Assembly (NCBI RefSeq): GCF_000002235.5
Contig: NW_022145609.1
Location: 12,058,328-12,122,327, forward strand
DNA: 64,000 bases
Reading direction: 5' to 3'
Origin: Strongylocentrotus purpuratus
Taxonomy: Eukaryota > Echinodermata > Echinoidea > Camarodonta > Strongylocentrotidae
Shown: positions 11,092 through 21,930 of the stretch, in pieces
How positions within the stretch are numbered: position 1 is the first letter of the stretch
Layout of the letters: each line of letters starts with the position of its first letter
Notes under the pieces: model-generated
What the model saw: only the letters and a program-made list of their open reading frames with translations
Told to the model about the DNA's origin: nothing
Database searches by the model: none
Translations under genes and position numbers: made by a program

Positions 11092-11837
11092 TCATATACA
11101 TAACAAATAACAATGTAGTTGTTACAGAGGTGAATCACATATTCCTTTGGAACAACATGTTCTTAGAATGGTAGCAGAGAGAGAGTGCTTTTTAAGGGGT
11201 CATACTGATGCAGTAGACACCATGATGTTCTACATCAAACAGACTCTGTTGAGTTTTTAACCAATCTGTATGTGCTCTGCATGCTATGTCATCTGTTTAA
11301 AGCCATTAGGGCAATAACTCACATACATTAACACAGAGTGAACACCCTTCTGGCTCCGTACAGACAATACGAGTCACAGCAACTGATACACACACCAAAA
11401 AAATCCTTTTCACCAGATTAAGGTGTTTTTTTTTGGGGTGTGTTTTTTAAAATAAATTCTCCTGAATTCATCATATGAATGTTCTTTCAGAGGAGTAATC
11501 AGATCATTAAAAGGTTCCATGGCTGGTTGAATCCAAATGTTGGGTATGGTCCAGTGGGAGTTCTGCTATGCTATTCATTTCTGCTCCATAAATTCTGTGT
11601 AAATACAAAAAGAAAACAGGAGATGAAGATCATTATAAAAGCTTCATTCATTATGTAGGATAAGTGTAAGGAAGGTACTATTTAACTTTTAGAGGTATGA
11701 AACATACTCAGTCAACAGTTTTACCACTAGCAATACAGATATAGAAACAGTGAAAACAATTTGAAACGGATTGACATTCAGTAACTTTCTTTACTTACTA
11801 TCCTTTATAACTTTCCTATCTTTGTAATTGTTCTTGG

Positions 11838-11982
11838 CCTCTTCTTATAAAGAGTTGATATCAATCGCGACGTATTGGCGATTGATATCGATTGCCACTA
11901 TGTACATAGGAGACTGCAAACTTGCGATTGATTGGAGGACTTAAGATTGATTTGTATCAATCGTAATTCTTTATAAGACAGG
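11838..11982. mobile_element. Small MITE in the 3' flank of ATP synthase delta
   Basis: The ends TCTTATAAAGAGTTGATA and its imperfect inverse (ATTCTTTATAAGA on the plus strand) bracket a sequence built from repeated ATCAATCG-like phrases. It is probably a non-autonomous foldback element inside the likely 3' UTR. Confidence 0.55.
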
Positions 11983-12119
11983 GTCCAGTTTCTCTCAATT
12001 TCAAGCCTTAATTAAGATCAACTAGATATCAGGATGGACTGCTCCTTGAGATATTAGAGTGGTGGCAAAACAGAAATAAACCTACTTTTACAAACAATCG
12101 GCAGGTGATGCAAAAGATT

Positions 12120-15100
12120 CTACTTGTTTACGGCTGTATCCATTGCTTCGTGAACTTCAACAGCGATCTGTGCCTCAGCACGTGCCAGGTCTGTTGCTGC
12201 TGCAGCTAGCTCCTGCTGTGCTTTGGTCATACCCTCCTTGATTGCCTGCAGTGGGAGGGAAAACATTGTGATGAGCATGAGTAAGTTTCCTTGGTGTATC
12301 TAAACTGCAGATCCTGTAAGAACAGGGTCAATAACACAAATCTTTAGTAGCAGTTGTACATACGGTCGATTGATCATACAGAAAAACATGGCAATCAAGT
12401 TCAAAATAGCAATAGATCGCTAACTTATTTGTGTGTTACAGGGTCATGATAACCACTTTTCTTCAATAAGAGCTTTACAATGTGTACAAGCCTTTTACAA
12501 GGAAAACATACGTCCAAGTTATTTGTATGGCCGTTCAGTCTATAAAATACACTGTTTTCTACTTTTTTGAATGTCAAGTTGTTTGTTAATTTATTAGCAA
12601 TATCAAGATAACTAAAACCTTCTCTGTGATTGTTATGATCGAAAACTTTATGAGATTTGTGAGATTCTAAGTGAATCAGACATACCAAAAGGAATTTATT
12701 TGCTGTTAAGTGAGAAAAAAAATCCCTGCTATGAATGTAGTATTTATCAGAAAAACCAGACGATTTTAACAAACCTTGTAGCCCTGGTGTTTCTTCTTCT
12801 CCCTTGGATATAAGGAATCTAAATTATGGACCCTGATACTTTGACAAACACTGTTCTCTTCTGTTTTAATTCATTTCATAAAGAAGAGACTTGAAAAAGT
12901 ATTTAAAAGGTGTTAAGAGTGACAAAACCTTCCAACCATGTATCATTGTGCACTACTATTTCAATTGAATTCAATGGCCTGAATTCACAAAGGAGGTTTA
13001 GATCTAACCCATGTTTTAAACCCTCATTTACATAGCCCATGGTTTAAAATATGCACAAAATAAGCGCAACACAAGTCAGAGGTCCAATATTAGACGCGCG
13101 CAAGGCAAGGTACGCTTATTTTGCACTAATTTTTAAACCATGGGTAATGTAAATGAGGGCTTAAACCATGAATTCGGGCCATAGAGTCCTGGTTAAAATG
13201 TTTGAAAGATGGAAAGTATGACATTACCTGTGGATCTAGGTCCTCTACTGGAGCTGCCATCTCTGCAAGAATCTGGACAGATGAGTCATCATTGACTGTG
13301 ATCATACCACTGCTCACTATAAAGACAAACAAACAAAACAGATTAGATATTCAATCAACCCCCTTTTTCATCAGACACCAGTCCTTCATTAGATACAGAT
13401 GATGCTTTTTTGAAGGAAATTTTGTTTCAATATCTATTTCAAACTTTAAAAAAGAAAAAAATATGGATGAATGCAGAATTGCATAACTGCATCCAATTAT
13501 TGTTAATGAAGGAATACAAGTAAAAGAATACCAAGTAGAAAAGAACAATTCTTAACTGTAAAAATGAGCATATTTTAGGATATCATAATTATCAATTTCG
13601 GTTTTTAAAAAATAGGAAAGAGCTTCTGTGGTGTCATAGAAAAGCATGTACAATGTTCACCATAATAGTGTCTTACCCGACTTTATTACAAGAAATGTAG
13701 AAAAGTAGTAAACCATGCATTGATTTGAATAATGCGGGTTCATCAACAAAGCATTATCAACATTACTTTCTATTAAAAAAAATCTGCAGTGCTGTTAAAT
13801 TCATAATCCACTTGTGTAATTGGAAAAATGACACTAAAAGTTATTTGTTTGCCCCCAGCTGGCATTTTGGTTGCCACAAGATGTCAGGTCAGGACATCTC
13901 ACAAGTGGATAGTTTCAGCACCCTCTCCTGTCTATGCAGCATAGATAGGTTTTTTCTTCTTTTTAAATTCATGATTTCCAAAAAAAAATTAGGGGGGGGG
14001 CAGTTTGAAGGCAAACTAAACAGGTTCATTAACACTTTTAACCCTACAACCAGTGGCCAAGGCAGAACTTGATTTTTTTTTCTCTACTTTTCTTTCCATC
14101 TTACGCCTGATCCATCACCCCCCTCCTCCCCCCAAAGTTTCACTTGGCTTACAAGTGTATTTTGTTACCATTCAAATTCAGATTTTATTGATTTCATCCA
14201 CACAAATAGGATCTATTGTGTTTATTTCCTCACCAAAGTATTTGTTGATAGAACCATCATCCTCTGTTACAAAGATCATGCCTGGCTTCATAACAGCTAA
14301 AGACGGTACATGTTGAGCCAGTATACCAAAGCTACCAGTGCCAGATGGAACGTCCACTTGCTTCACACTTGCGTTTGAGTAGAACATCTATGAAAGAGGA
14401 AACAACAAATAATTTAATAAAATAATCTAAGCAATTAATAATTACAGTCGCTAACTTCACTCACACCCTCGCGCACCCCACCGTCACTACGCCAGTATGC
14501 AATTGTTTTGTGAAGCAGTTTGCCGTGAATCCCATGAGAAAGTGAGTAACGTAAGTCTTCGTTAATTAGAAAAATACACCAAAAAAGGTAAGAAAATTGA
14601 CACAAAACGGGTGAGAAACATCAAAACTTTAAAATCATGGCCATTATTTGAACAATTGATGAAGATTTACGTTTAATAGTAGGATATTCCACGCCGCAGT
14701 TACGAGTCAAAGTAGGCATAAATGAGGATCGTCTTCGTAAATGCAGACCGATGCGTCCTCAAAAATAAGGATCGTCTGCATTTTCGCAGACGTTTCATAA
14801 ATAATCATATTTTTGATCAGCGGGCGGTTCGGTAACCCGAATCCCGCGGACAATCCTTAATTTTTAAGACGCATTTTGTCCGCATTTATGAGGACAATTC
14901 TTTATTCTCGGACCAGCGCCTCTACTGTGAATTAGCGCCATAATTAATACCGATCATGTGCATGTGTGTGTGTTAAACTCGAGCACCAAATGAAACTACG
15001 CAAATTCTAACAGATGGGACTGAACTGAAAAATGTGATTTTTTACCTTTCCTGGATAGCCAAAGGAGAATGACATTTGCGTCGGTGCCGAAGCCTTTGCA

Positions 15101-15198
15101 TCCTCGGCATAGTTTCTACATGGTTGACATATCCTTACAACGTGTCTCTGTGATCGCAAACCTGCTGTAAGTCTGGTGAAGTTTCTCACAAGCGACAT
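12120..15198 (-). CDS. ATP5F1D: ATP synthase F1 subunit delta, mitochondrial (four exons)
   Basis: Central-stalk subunit of F1Fo ATP synthase; with gamma and epsilon it joins the rotor to the catalytic head in the mitochondrial matrix. Coding exons are 15198-15046, 14387-14234, 13316-13228 and 12245-12120, all with GT-AG introns in consistent phase (0, 1, 0). They total 522 nt, or 173 aa; the human protein is 168 aa. The first about 33 residues are Arg-rich without acidic residues before NYAED, as expected of a mitochondrial presequence. The family beta-sandwich follows (SFGYPGK, GSFGILAQHVP, then YFVSSGMITVNDDSSVQIL across the exon 2/3 junction), then the Ala/Glu-rich C-terminal helical hairpin. 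The ATG at 15198 is the first in frame and opens the presequence. Introns carry MITEs (12,976-13,180; 14,700-14,920). All family blocks are intact. Confidence 0.95.
12976..13180. mobile_element. MITE with GGCCCGAATTCAC ends, copy 1
   Basis: GGCCTGAATTCACAAAGG at the left and CCATGAATTCGGGCC at the right are inverted. Internal inverted similarity includes AACCCTCATTTACAT and AAAATAAGCG. It lies in intron 3 of ATP synthase delta. A second copy is at 56,723-56,883. Confidence 0.75.
14700..14920. mobile_element. Foldback MITE in intron 1 of ATP synthase delta
   Basis: CATAAATGAGGATCGTC at the left and the inverse-type phrase GCATTTATGAGGACAATTC at the right are approximately inverted. The repeated phrase AATAAGGATCGTCTGCATTT and the small hairpin CGTCTGCATTTTCGCAGACG lie inside. 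Exact ends are uncertain. Confidence 0.5.
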
Positions 15199-15312
15199 TT
15201 TGCTGGCAAATTTCGGCCTAGGTTAATGAAAATGGCGATCCGGCGAAATGTACCCAGAATGCACCGCGCCTGCATGCAATCAAGATGAGATGCCATGCAT
15301 GCGCAGCGCAGC
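15199..15312 (-). promoter_or_regulatory. Probable ATP synthase delta promoter, NRF-1-like and YY1-like motifs
   Basis: The segment upstream of the ATG is CpG-rich compared with its surroundings. It contains AAAATGGCGAT near 15,227, which resembles a YY1 site, and GCATGCGCAGCGCA at 15,297-15,310, which resembles an NRF-1 site. Both factors are established regulators of nuclear genes for respiratory-chain proteins in animals. Use here is inferred from the motifs alone. Confidence 0.35.
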
Positions 15313-15319
15313 GAACGTT

Positions 15320-15420
15320 AATTGGGGAAGGGGTGCGGGGGGGGGGGGGGGGGGGTGGGAAGGGGTAAGGGGGGTGGGAAGGGGTGGGGGGGGGGTGGGA
15401 GGGGCTGTGGCCGGGGTCGA
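15320..15420 (+). repeat. G-rich tract
   Basis: Runs of up to about 18 G with GGTGGGAAGGGG phrases. It could form G-quadruplexes. The long frames across it result from composition. Confidence 0.8.
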
Positions 15421-15619
15421 GGAGCCTGTAAACATCCAGTCGAAATGTCTCTGTTTCACAATGCATTTCCCCTTTATGGAAATTATGGAATTATAACGAA
15501 CAAAATAGCAACGAAGGAGGATCGATCGAGGGGCAAGATCTTAGACCCACCCCACCTCCCCCTAGCTAATATTGGATGTAAACTTAGCAAGGGTTTCGAT
15601 CATTAGACTGATGCAACGG

Positions 15620-16080
15620 AATGCGCCATTGAAACATAGATGTTTTAGGCCAAATCACAAAAATAACGAGTTTCTCGCCCGGACCTTAGGAATTAGTTAC
15701 TATTTTTTTGTTTTTTTTGGTGCTAATTGAGTATACTGGTGCAATGCATAACAAAACAAATGATTTGTATCATTTTAGTCCACTCTCTTGAGTCTAGGCC
15801 TAAGCAATTTAGTTTCAAATTCAGAAACAGTGAAAACACCATGTGTTCAGCTTGAATTAGATATTAAAGCTATCTATACAAAATAATAAATATATATCAC
15901 AGCCTATTTGTTTTGTTTTGTTTTTTGTTGCTTTTTGTTGCTCTTTCTCTGAGTAGCAAAAGTTTTTTTTTAAAGGAGGCGGCGCGGAACAAGAAACATG
16001 TTATTTTTTGTTATTTGCTGTTTTTGGTGTGTTAAAAGTCCGGCGAGATCACTAGTATAGGTATGCACTACTAAAATTAG
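15620..16080. other. No gene recognised
   Basis: AT-rich with TTTTGTTTTG runs. No coding signal was seen. Confidence 0.4.
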
Positions 16081-16115
16081 ATGAATCGGGAATGTCTCTG
16101 TGATGTAGTGGCGGC

Positions 16116-16694
16116 CAGGGGCGGCGATCCCGGGAACGGACGGGGGGGGGGGGGGGGGGGAGGGGGGGGGGGACGGACGTCCCCCTCAATTTTATTAAAG
16201 GGGGGGGGGGTCGTCCCCCCGAAAAAATTGAAAAAGAACAACAACAGTTTTGCAAATACCGACTTAAAGGTATTATGTCCCATTTGCAGGCCAACAAAAA
16301 TGAAAAGGTTAAATTCCAACGGCATTTGAAAGATATGAAAAATCTGTATTTTGTTGGTATCACCGTGAAACCAACGGAATACAGATTTTCCCTCGCATTA
16401 CATCCGGGGGAGGAGGGTGGAGGATACTCGCATTTTAAGATATACAGGGGTGTGCCGCTCTAATGGGTCACTAACTTTTTCACACAAAAATTCCTAAACA
16501 TTTGTCCCTTTTTCCAAAATTTTCGGGTATTTGGCAAAAACTTCGAGAAAAATCCTCCAAATGACCCTTATAGATTGGTAGGGGTTTCGAGGCTTCAGCG
16601 GAACACCCCCGTCCAAACCAAATCTGAGTACCCCCCTCCCCCCAGGGATTTCGTCCCCCCCCCCCCCGGTCATGAAAAGAAATCGCCGCCCCTG
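16116..16694. mobile_element. hAT-like MITE (579 bp)
   Basis: The ends CAGGGGCGGCGAT and ATCGCCGCCCCTG are perfect 13-bp inverted repeats. The flanking octamers GTGGCGGC (16108-16115) and GTGGCCGG (16695-16702) match at 6 of 8 positions, consistent with an aged 8-bp hAT target duplication. There is no transposase frame. Long G/C runs lie just inside both ends. Confidence 0.75.
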
Positions 16695-16702
16695 GTGGCC
16701 GG

Positions 16703-17938
16703 ACAACTTACCAATTAATTTTGCAGTCCAACACACATGATTTCAATTTCTCAAAAATGTAAGACTCAATATAGGGTTTTTTCTCTTTAGGGGACTTTTA
16801 ATTATATGTTATCCATAATATCTTGATTATTGTCCCAAGGAAAAGGGACTTAAAAGATAACAGAAATTATCGATATTTTTGTACACGGCACAATTGGGGG
16901 AGATCTTAATCTCGACTACGTCACAATCCACTAACCAAACTGCCAATTTGTGATTTGCATAGGCTTATAGTGATCTCATGTTTCAAACATGCCCAACTTC
17001 CTTATGTTTAGTCCAATTTATTTCAGACTTTTGAGTTTCGATATTCTGTGTGTATCCCCCCCCTCCTCTCTCTCACTCTCTCTCTCTCGCTCTCTCCATC
17101 TATCCCGTGAGAAAAACTCGATCGGTCTACCTGGATAAATAAAATGTTAGTTACATGATGTACATCCTGATGTTTACAAGGACATGCAGCCTTATCATTT
17201 TTTAACAACTGTTTAGGCTACACCACCCCCCCCCCACAAAAAAAAAAAAAAAAAAAAAAATCCTCGGCTAGTTCAAGACCCTCCACCGAATAATAGCCGA
17301 GTAAGTATGACCGTATTCATAGCCCATTCAAAATTATCCTAGCTACAGGTACCTATGTTTATGAATGCTTTAAAGTCGGCCAATGCCAAGTTTACTAGTA
17401 CGAAATCGCTTCCGCATGCACTTTGAACCTTGTATTGCAATTTTGATAGCAAACATAATGCCCCAAACACGCTCGTTGAAATATGTATTATGTCTGAACT
17501 ATAGAATTTCCGAGGGGTATTGTATTTTATTTTGAATAGACTGTGTGTTATGGGCAAGTGAGGTCACGTCGATCGGTGTGGAATCAAGTCCACGGCAAGG
17601 TATCTGTTCGGATTTATTAGGCATTCAATTTTAATTGTTTTAAAGGCCATGTATACGGTATACATTATTTCATATCCACCAGCCTTTTTACCTGTGCTTT
17701 AATATTTATCGGCGGCACATTTCGAATGATTGTCAATATCTATACTACGAAGTCTCTACATGCATGCAAGCACTTTGAATGTTGCATTAGGTTTGTATTA
17801 TTCAGGGAATCTCACCAACTTGTCATAATCTTCTTTATCTGAACCCTGTTCACAATCTACCGGTGTATAACGGAATGTTACTTGATCGAGGCATCACGGA
17901 GTATTAGCATATAACCAATCATTTTTGTAGGAATTAAA
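16703..17938. other. Upstream region of UGT gene 1
   Basis: It contains a CT microsatellite (about 17,060-17,095) and a C-run followed by more than 20 A near 17,225-17,260. A possible 5' UTR splice acceptor, TTTTTGTAG, lies 8 nt before the start codon at 17,939. No other gene was seen. Confidence 0.4.
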
Positions 17939-20839
17939 ATGGCATTGAAGGTTTACCTATCTCTTTTATTTGGAGTGCTAATTACTGCCATAGCTGAAGC
18001 GTCGAATATAGCTATCTCCGGCGGACCGGGACAAGGCAGTCATTTCGCCGTGGCGGCATCATTAGGCGAGGAATTGGTTCGTCGGGGTCACAATGTCACA
18101 GCCATCATCAGCGGTGAAGCCATCGCTACAAGCACTGAGAAGAGATACTCCAATCTCTTCCACTTTGCAATCACCAACCGACGAATTTCGGAGGAAGAAG
18201 TCAAAGAGAAAGTCGATTTCCTCGCCCGCGCGGCTGTGTCGGGAAACTTTTGGGGAGAGCTTATGAAAAACATGGAAACCATGCAGGAGGAGTTGTACAA
18301 AGACTGTGACGCTTTACTCATAGACGATGATTTTGTCAACAGTCTTGTGGACGCGAATCTAGACCTCTTGATCATTGATCCATATTTTGGTTGTCAAAAC
18401 CTTCTACCTGTGATATTGAAGAAACCCGTTATATTCACGATTCCTACACATCTCGAAGAATACTTAGGCAGTTCATTTGGCTCCCCTATCAACGCCGCCA
18501 TTCATCCATCTTTTGGAAGTGGTTTTCCGCGTCGTATGACATTCTGGCAGCGTCTTCGTAATTTCATCCAAATAAATATCATACCTTCTTTCGTTGCGAT
18601 GCAATCAAAAGGCCTCCAAGAATATCTTTCTTCACGAAATATATCCCCAGTCTCTTCAAGCGAAATATTTAGCAGAGCGGAATTGTTTCTCGTCAACATG
18701 GATTTCGCAGTAGAGTTCCCTTTACCCATCTCACCGAACGTCATTCCTGTTGGTGGGATCACCACAAAGCCAGCGAAACAGCTGGAGCAAGTAAGTAGAA
18801 AGACGGATTTTGCTACTATAATCAAAAGACCACCCCAAAAGAATGGTTTGATAATTTGTTGTCAAACACAGCATTATTATTGGAGAGGCGTAGCTGGGTT
18901 GTCCAGTCAGGGAGGGTCACTTGTGTCATAGGGGGGGGGGGGGGGCCTTATCTTGCTCGGTGAATGCAATGCTAGAGCAGAGGACCATTGAGTGACGGAA
19001 GTGTTTGTAGGCTGGGGGGGGGGGGTGGTATTTTCAGGTAATAGGATATTAACTTCGGATTGTTTCTGCTCTTCCTAACCTCAATAATAAGTGGGGGGGG
19101 GGGGAGGGAAAACCTTTGCTCATGCAGGACATTCGCTGTGGAATTATCTCCCTCGAGATCAGTTGAAGTATTCAAAAATAATCTTAATTTGTATGTTTTA
19201 CGTTCTTACCCCGGACCTGCTCCATATAATGCAGATACTGTTATGTGATCTCATTTTTTTCTTTATTTGACAAGTGCGCTTGAACATTTGCTTTCAAATG
19301 GATTCGACGCCTTGCAAATATCATAGATTATTATTTTACAACAATTGTAATTAGTGAAAACTTGTAAAAAAAATATAAGTTGACAGTGCGCGTCTCAATG
19401 TGTCATCATTCATTTTTCAGAGCCAAAAAAAAACTGTTGAACCTATCGGAATGAATAAACACGTCGCAATACATTACTCAGGTTCAAATAATTTACCCTC
19501 TCTAAACATATTTAATTTTTCAAGAACCTTGAAGAGTTCGTCCAAAGCTCTGGTGAAGATGGCGTCATTATCTTCAGCATGGGTTCGTACGCAACGTTTA
19601 TGAAGGAAGAGCTCATTCAAGACTTCGTGACGGCCTTTTCTCGACTGCGTCAGAAAGTGATATGGAAATCGACCCGTGATCTTCCCGAGGGCACTGATCA
19701 AACCAAGATCAAAACGATGCACTGGCTACCACAGAATGATTTATTAGGTGAGGAATTCAACGGACTACCAAAATGATGTATATTTTAGTTAAGGATATAG
19801 CCGCTTATAAGGGGAATTAACCAATACATCTGCACCCAGTCTGCGCCCATGAAGATCCTTGAAATTCTTTTTAATAAACACAAAAAGATAGTTATATGAC
19901 ACAGTGAGATCATCGAAAAATAAGGAATACATATCAAAGTTTGTAGTTTGCAGAAAAGGGGATTTTTATGAAAAAATAAACTATATCTATCATAATATTG
20001 AAAAATACATAGATTTCGAATGTAATAAACTTTGAACCTTTTCAGGACACAGCAAGACCAAACTCATAATATACCAAGGAGGTAACAACGGCTTCTACGA
20101 AACTGTGTATCACGGTGTTCCAAGCGTGGTCATTCCTTTGCTCATGGACCAGTACGATGTCGCTTCACGGACCGTCCACCACGGAATGGGAGTCGAGCTC
20201 GACTACCACACCCTCAATGCTGATAAGATTGAAGATGCCATGAGAACAGTGTTAAGAAACAGCAGGTAGGTTATAGATAGGGCAATCAAAGTAACATAAT
20301 GACATTGTTTAAGGAACTTAACAAACGTTATCGCTATACTTTACTCTCTTTTGCTGGCGTTTTATAATAAAAGCAGTTGATTTGTGCATTATTCATCCTT
20401 AACTTCTTTATAAAAAAAATAGATGTAGTAGTAGTAGAGTAGAGAATGATAAAAGTAGCAGGAGCAGTAGTTTATAGGATGTTAAATTCAAAACCTTATT
20501 CAAGAATATCTTTCCTTGTATGTTTTGTATTTTTTTAAAATTAGTTACAAGGAGAATGCTGCAAGGATTTCTTCGATGTACGGGCATCGCACCATGAGAC
20601 CAGTGGAGAAAGCAGCTTTCTGGGTAGAACACGTGATCCAATATGGCGGCACTCATCTCAAATCAGTTGCTGTGGAATTGACTTGGTATCAATATCATCA
20701 AATCGACATAATATTGTCTCTAGCTATAATTTTAGCGATAATCTTTGCTATTTTATTTTTTGTTTTCAGATTAACAGCAAGACTGATTTGTAATGTATTT
20801 CGGAGAAACATAAAAGCTGATGCTAAGAAAACTGATTAG
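17939..20839 (+). CDS. UDP-glycosyltransferase, tandem copy 1 (four exons, 529 aa)
   Basis: Transfers sugar from a UDP-sugar to small lipophilic acceptors at the ER lumenal face. Exons 17939-18790, 19525-19747, 20046-20265 and 20545-20839 join in phase to 1590 nt. The 220-nt third exon matches the length of the conserved fifth exon of vertebrate UGT2 genes; exons 1+2 and 3+4 of that layout are fused here. There is an N-terminal signal peptide (residues 1 to about 21). The catalytic His is H35 (GSHF) and the partner Asp is D147 (IIDPYFGC). The UDP-sugar signature runs from WLPQNDLL to MDQYDVA. A C-terminal membrane segment ends in KKTD, a KKXX ER-retrieval signal. The usual THGG of the signature is YQGG (Q369). 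The start ATG has a good context (AAAATGG). AATAAA lies at 20,933, 94 nt after the stop. Substrates cannot be deduced. Confidence 0.93.
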
Positions 20840-21252
20840 TGCAAATTATCATGTGAAGACATGTTTCTCGCAATACATGTATTTCTTAATCTAATGCAGC
20901 CATCGATTTAGAAAAACACACAATTTGATGATAATAAAATTGAGAGTTTATAAATCAATTGCTTCATGAATGGAACTTACGAGCAATTTTAGTTTAGTTT
21001 TAGTTCTATGGTACATAATTATAAATGACTCATCAAATCAAATCATAATTACATCGTCGACTGTTAAGTGAATGTTGTTCGCAATATAGATTTTAGCATA
21101 TATAAATTTGCTTGAAATATGAAGCCTGTGTGCTTTTAGGATTTACGCCCATCTTCCTTGTGTTAAAACTGTTAAGATGCTATATTAAATTATGTCATGT
21201 AAATGTACGAATTTCTTACTTGAGAGCATATTTATATTTACAAAAGAGAAAG
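20840..21252. other. 3' flank of UGT gene 1
   Basis: Contains the likely poly(A) signal AATAAA at 20,933-20,938. Otherwise AT-rich with no gene seen. Confidence 0.5.
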
Positions 21253-21434
21253 TACAATCAAACCTATCTATAAATGTCTCTCAATAGAAGCATAAAATTT
21301 CACCACTGTAGACAGGTGACCTTTCTAAACAGGTTCTACCACACTCCTTTCTTTCTCAATGGACCGCAAATGCATGGCCACCATATACAGGTGACCCTTT
21401 ATAGAAAGGTGGCCAGTAAGACACGTTTGACTGT

Positions 21435-21605
21435 TGTTTCAAGCTTAGTTCGATGGCATTTAATGTCAGACGACAAAGGATAGTACAGTCAGATTGGTAT
21501 AGTAACGAGAGAGTCGCTTTTTATACTGATGGGGCCATCTGGCGCCCTCTTTTGATTGAAGCTTTACATGTGTTCTTCTAAAATCTCAGAAACAATATTG
21601 ACACA
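21435..21605 (-). repeat. 3' long terminal repeat
   Basis: 171 bp, identical to 26167-26337. It is preceded on the left by the ACTGT target duplicate and bordered on its inner side by the polypurine tract. Confidence 0.97.
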
Positions 21606-21618
21606 TCCTCCCCTCTTT
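21606..21618 (-). promoter_or_regulatory. Polypurine tract for plus-strand priming
   Basis: AAAGAGGGGAGGA on the minus strand directly abuts the start (TG) of the 3' LTR, the expected position of the retroelement polypurine primer. Confidence 0.8.
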
Positions 21619-21930
21619 GAGCTTTGTGCCGGAGAATGTCTCAATTTTGGAGGTCAATATCAACCTGGTACCAAAACAGATAAAAGATTAAAGAATATCA
21701 AAAAATTGGTTTATGAGATCTTTTACAATCATATAACTGCACAAAATAATATTTCAAAGCAAAAATATCAGAGTCCTTTTGAGTTCTTGTGAGTCTTCAT
21801 AGTGTCAGAAGATTTGGGATTGTGTTTAGAGTCCAGTTTCTTCAAATTTTAAAAAAAAGTTCAAATGTCCAAACAGAGTTAGATGAAGTGATGTCATTCA
21901 CGTATCTCACGAATGTTCTCTTTTAAGTGT

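Noticed and set aside
12425..12772. 115-codon minus-strand frame in ATP synthase delta intron 3
   Set aside because: It begins with TTG, has no recognisable domain, and the surrounding exons splice cleanly without it.
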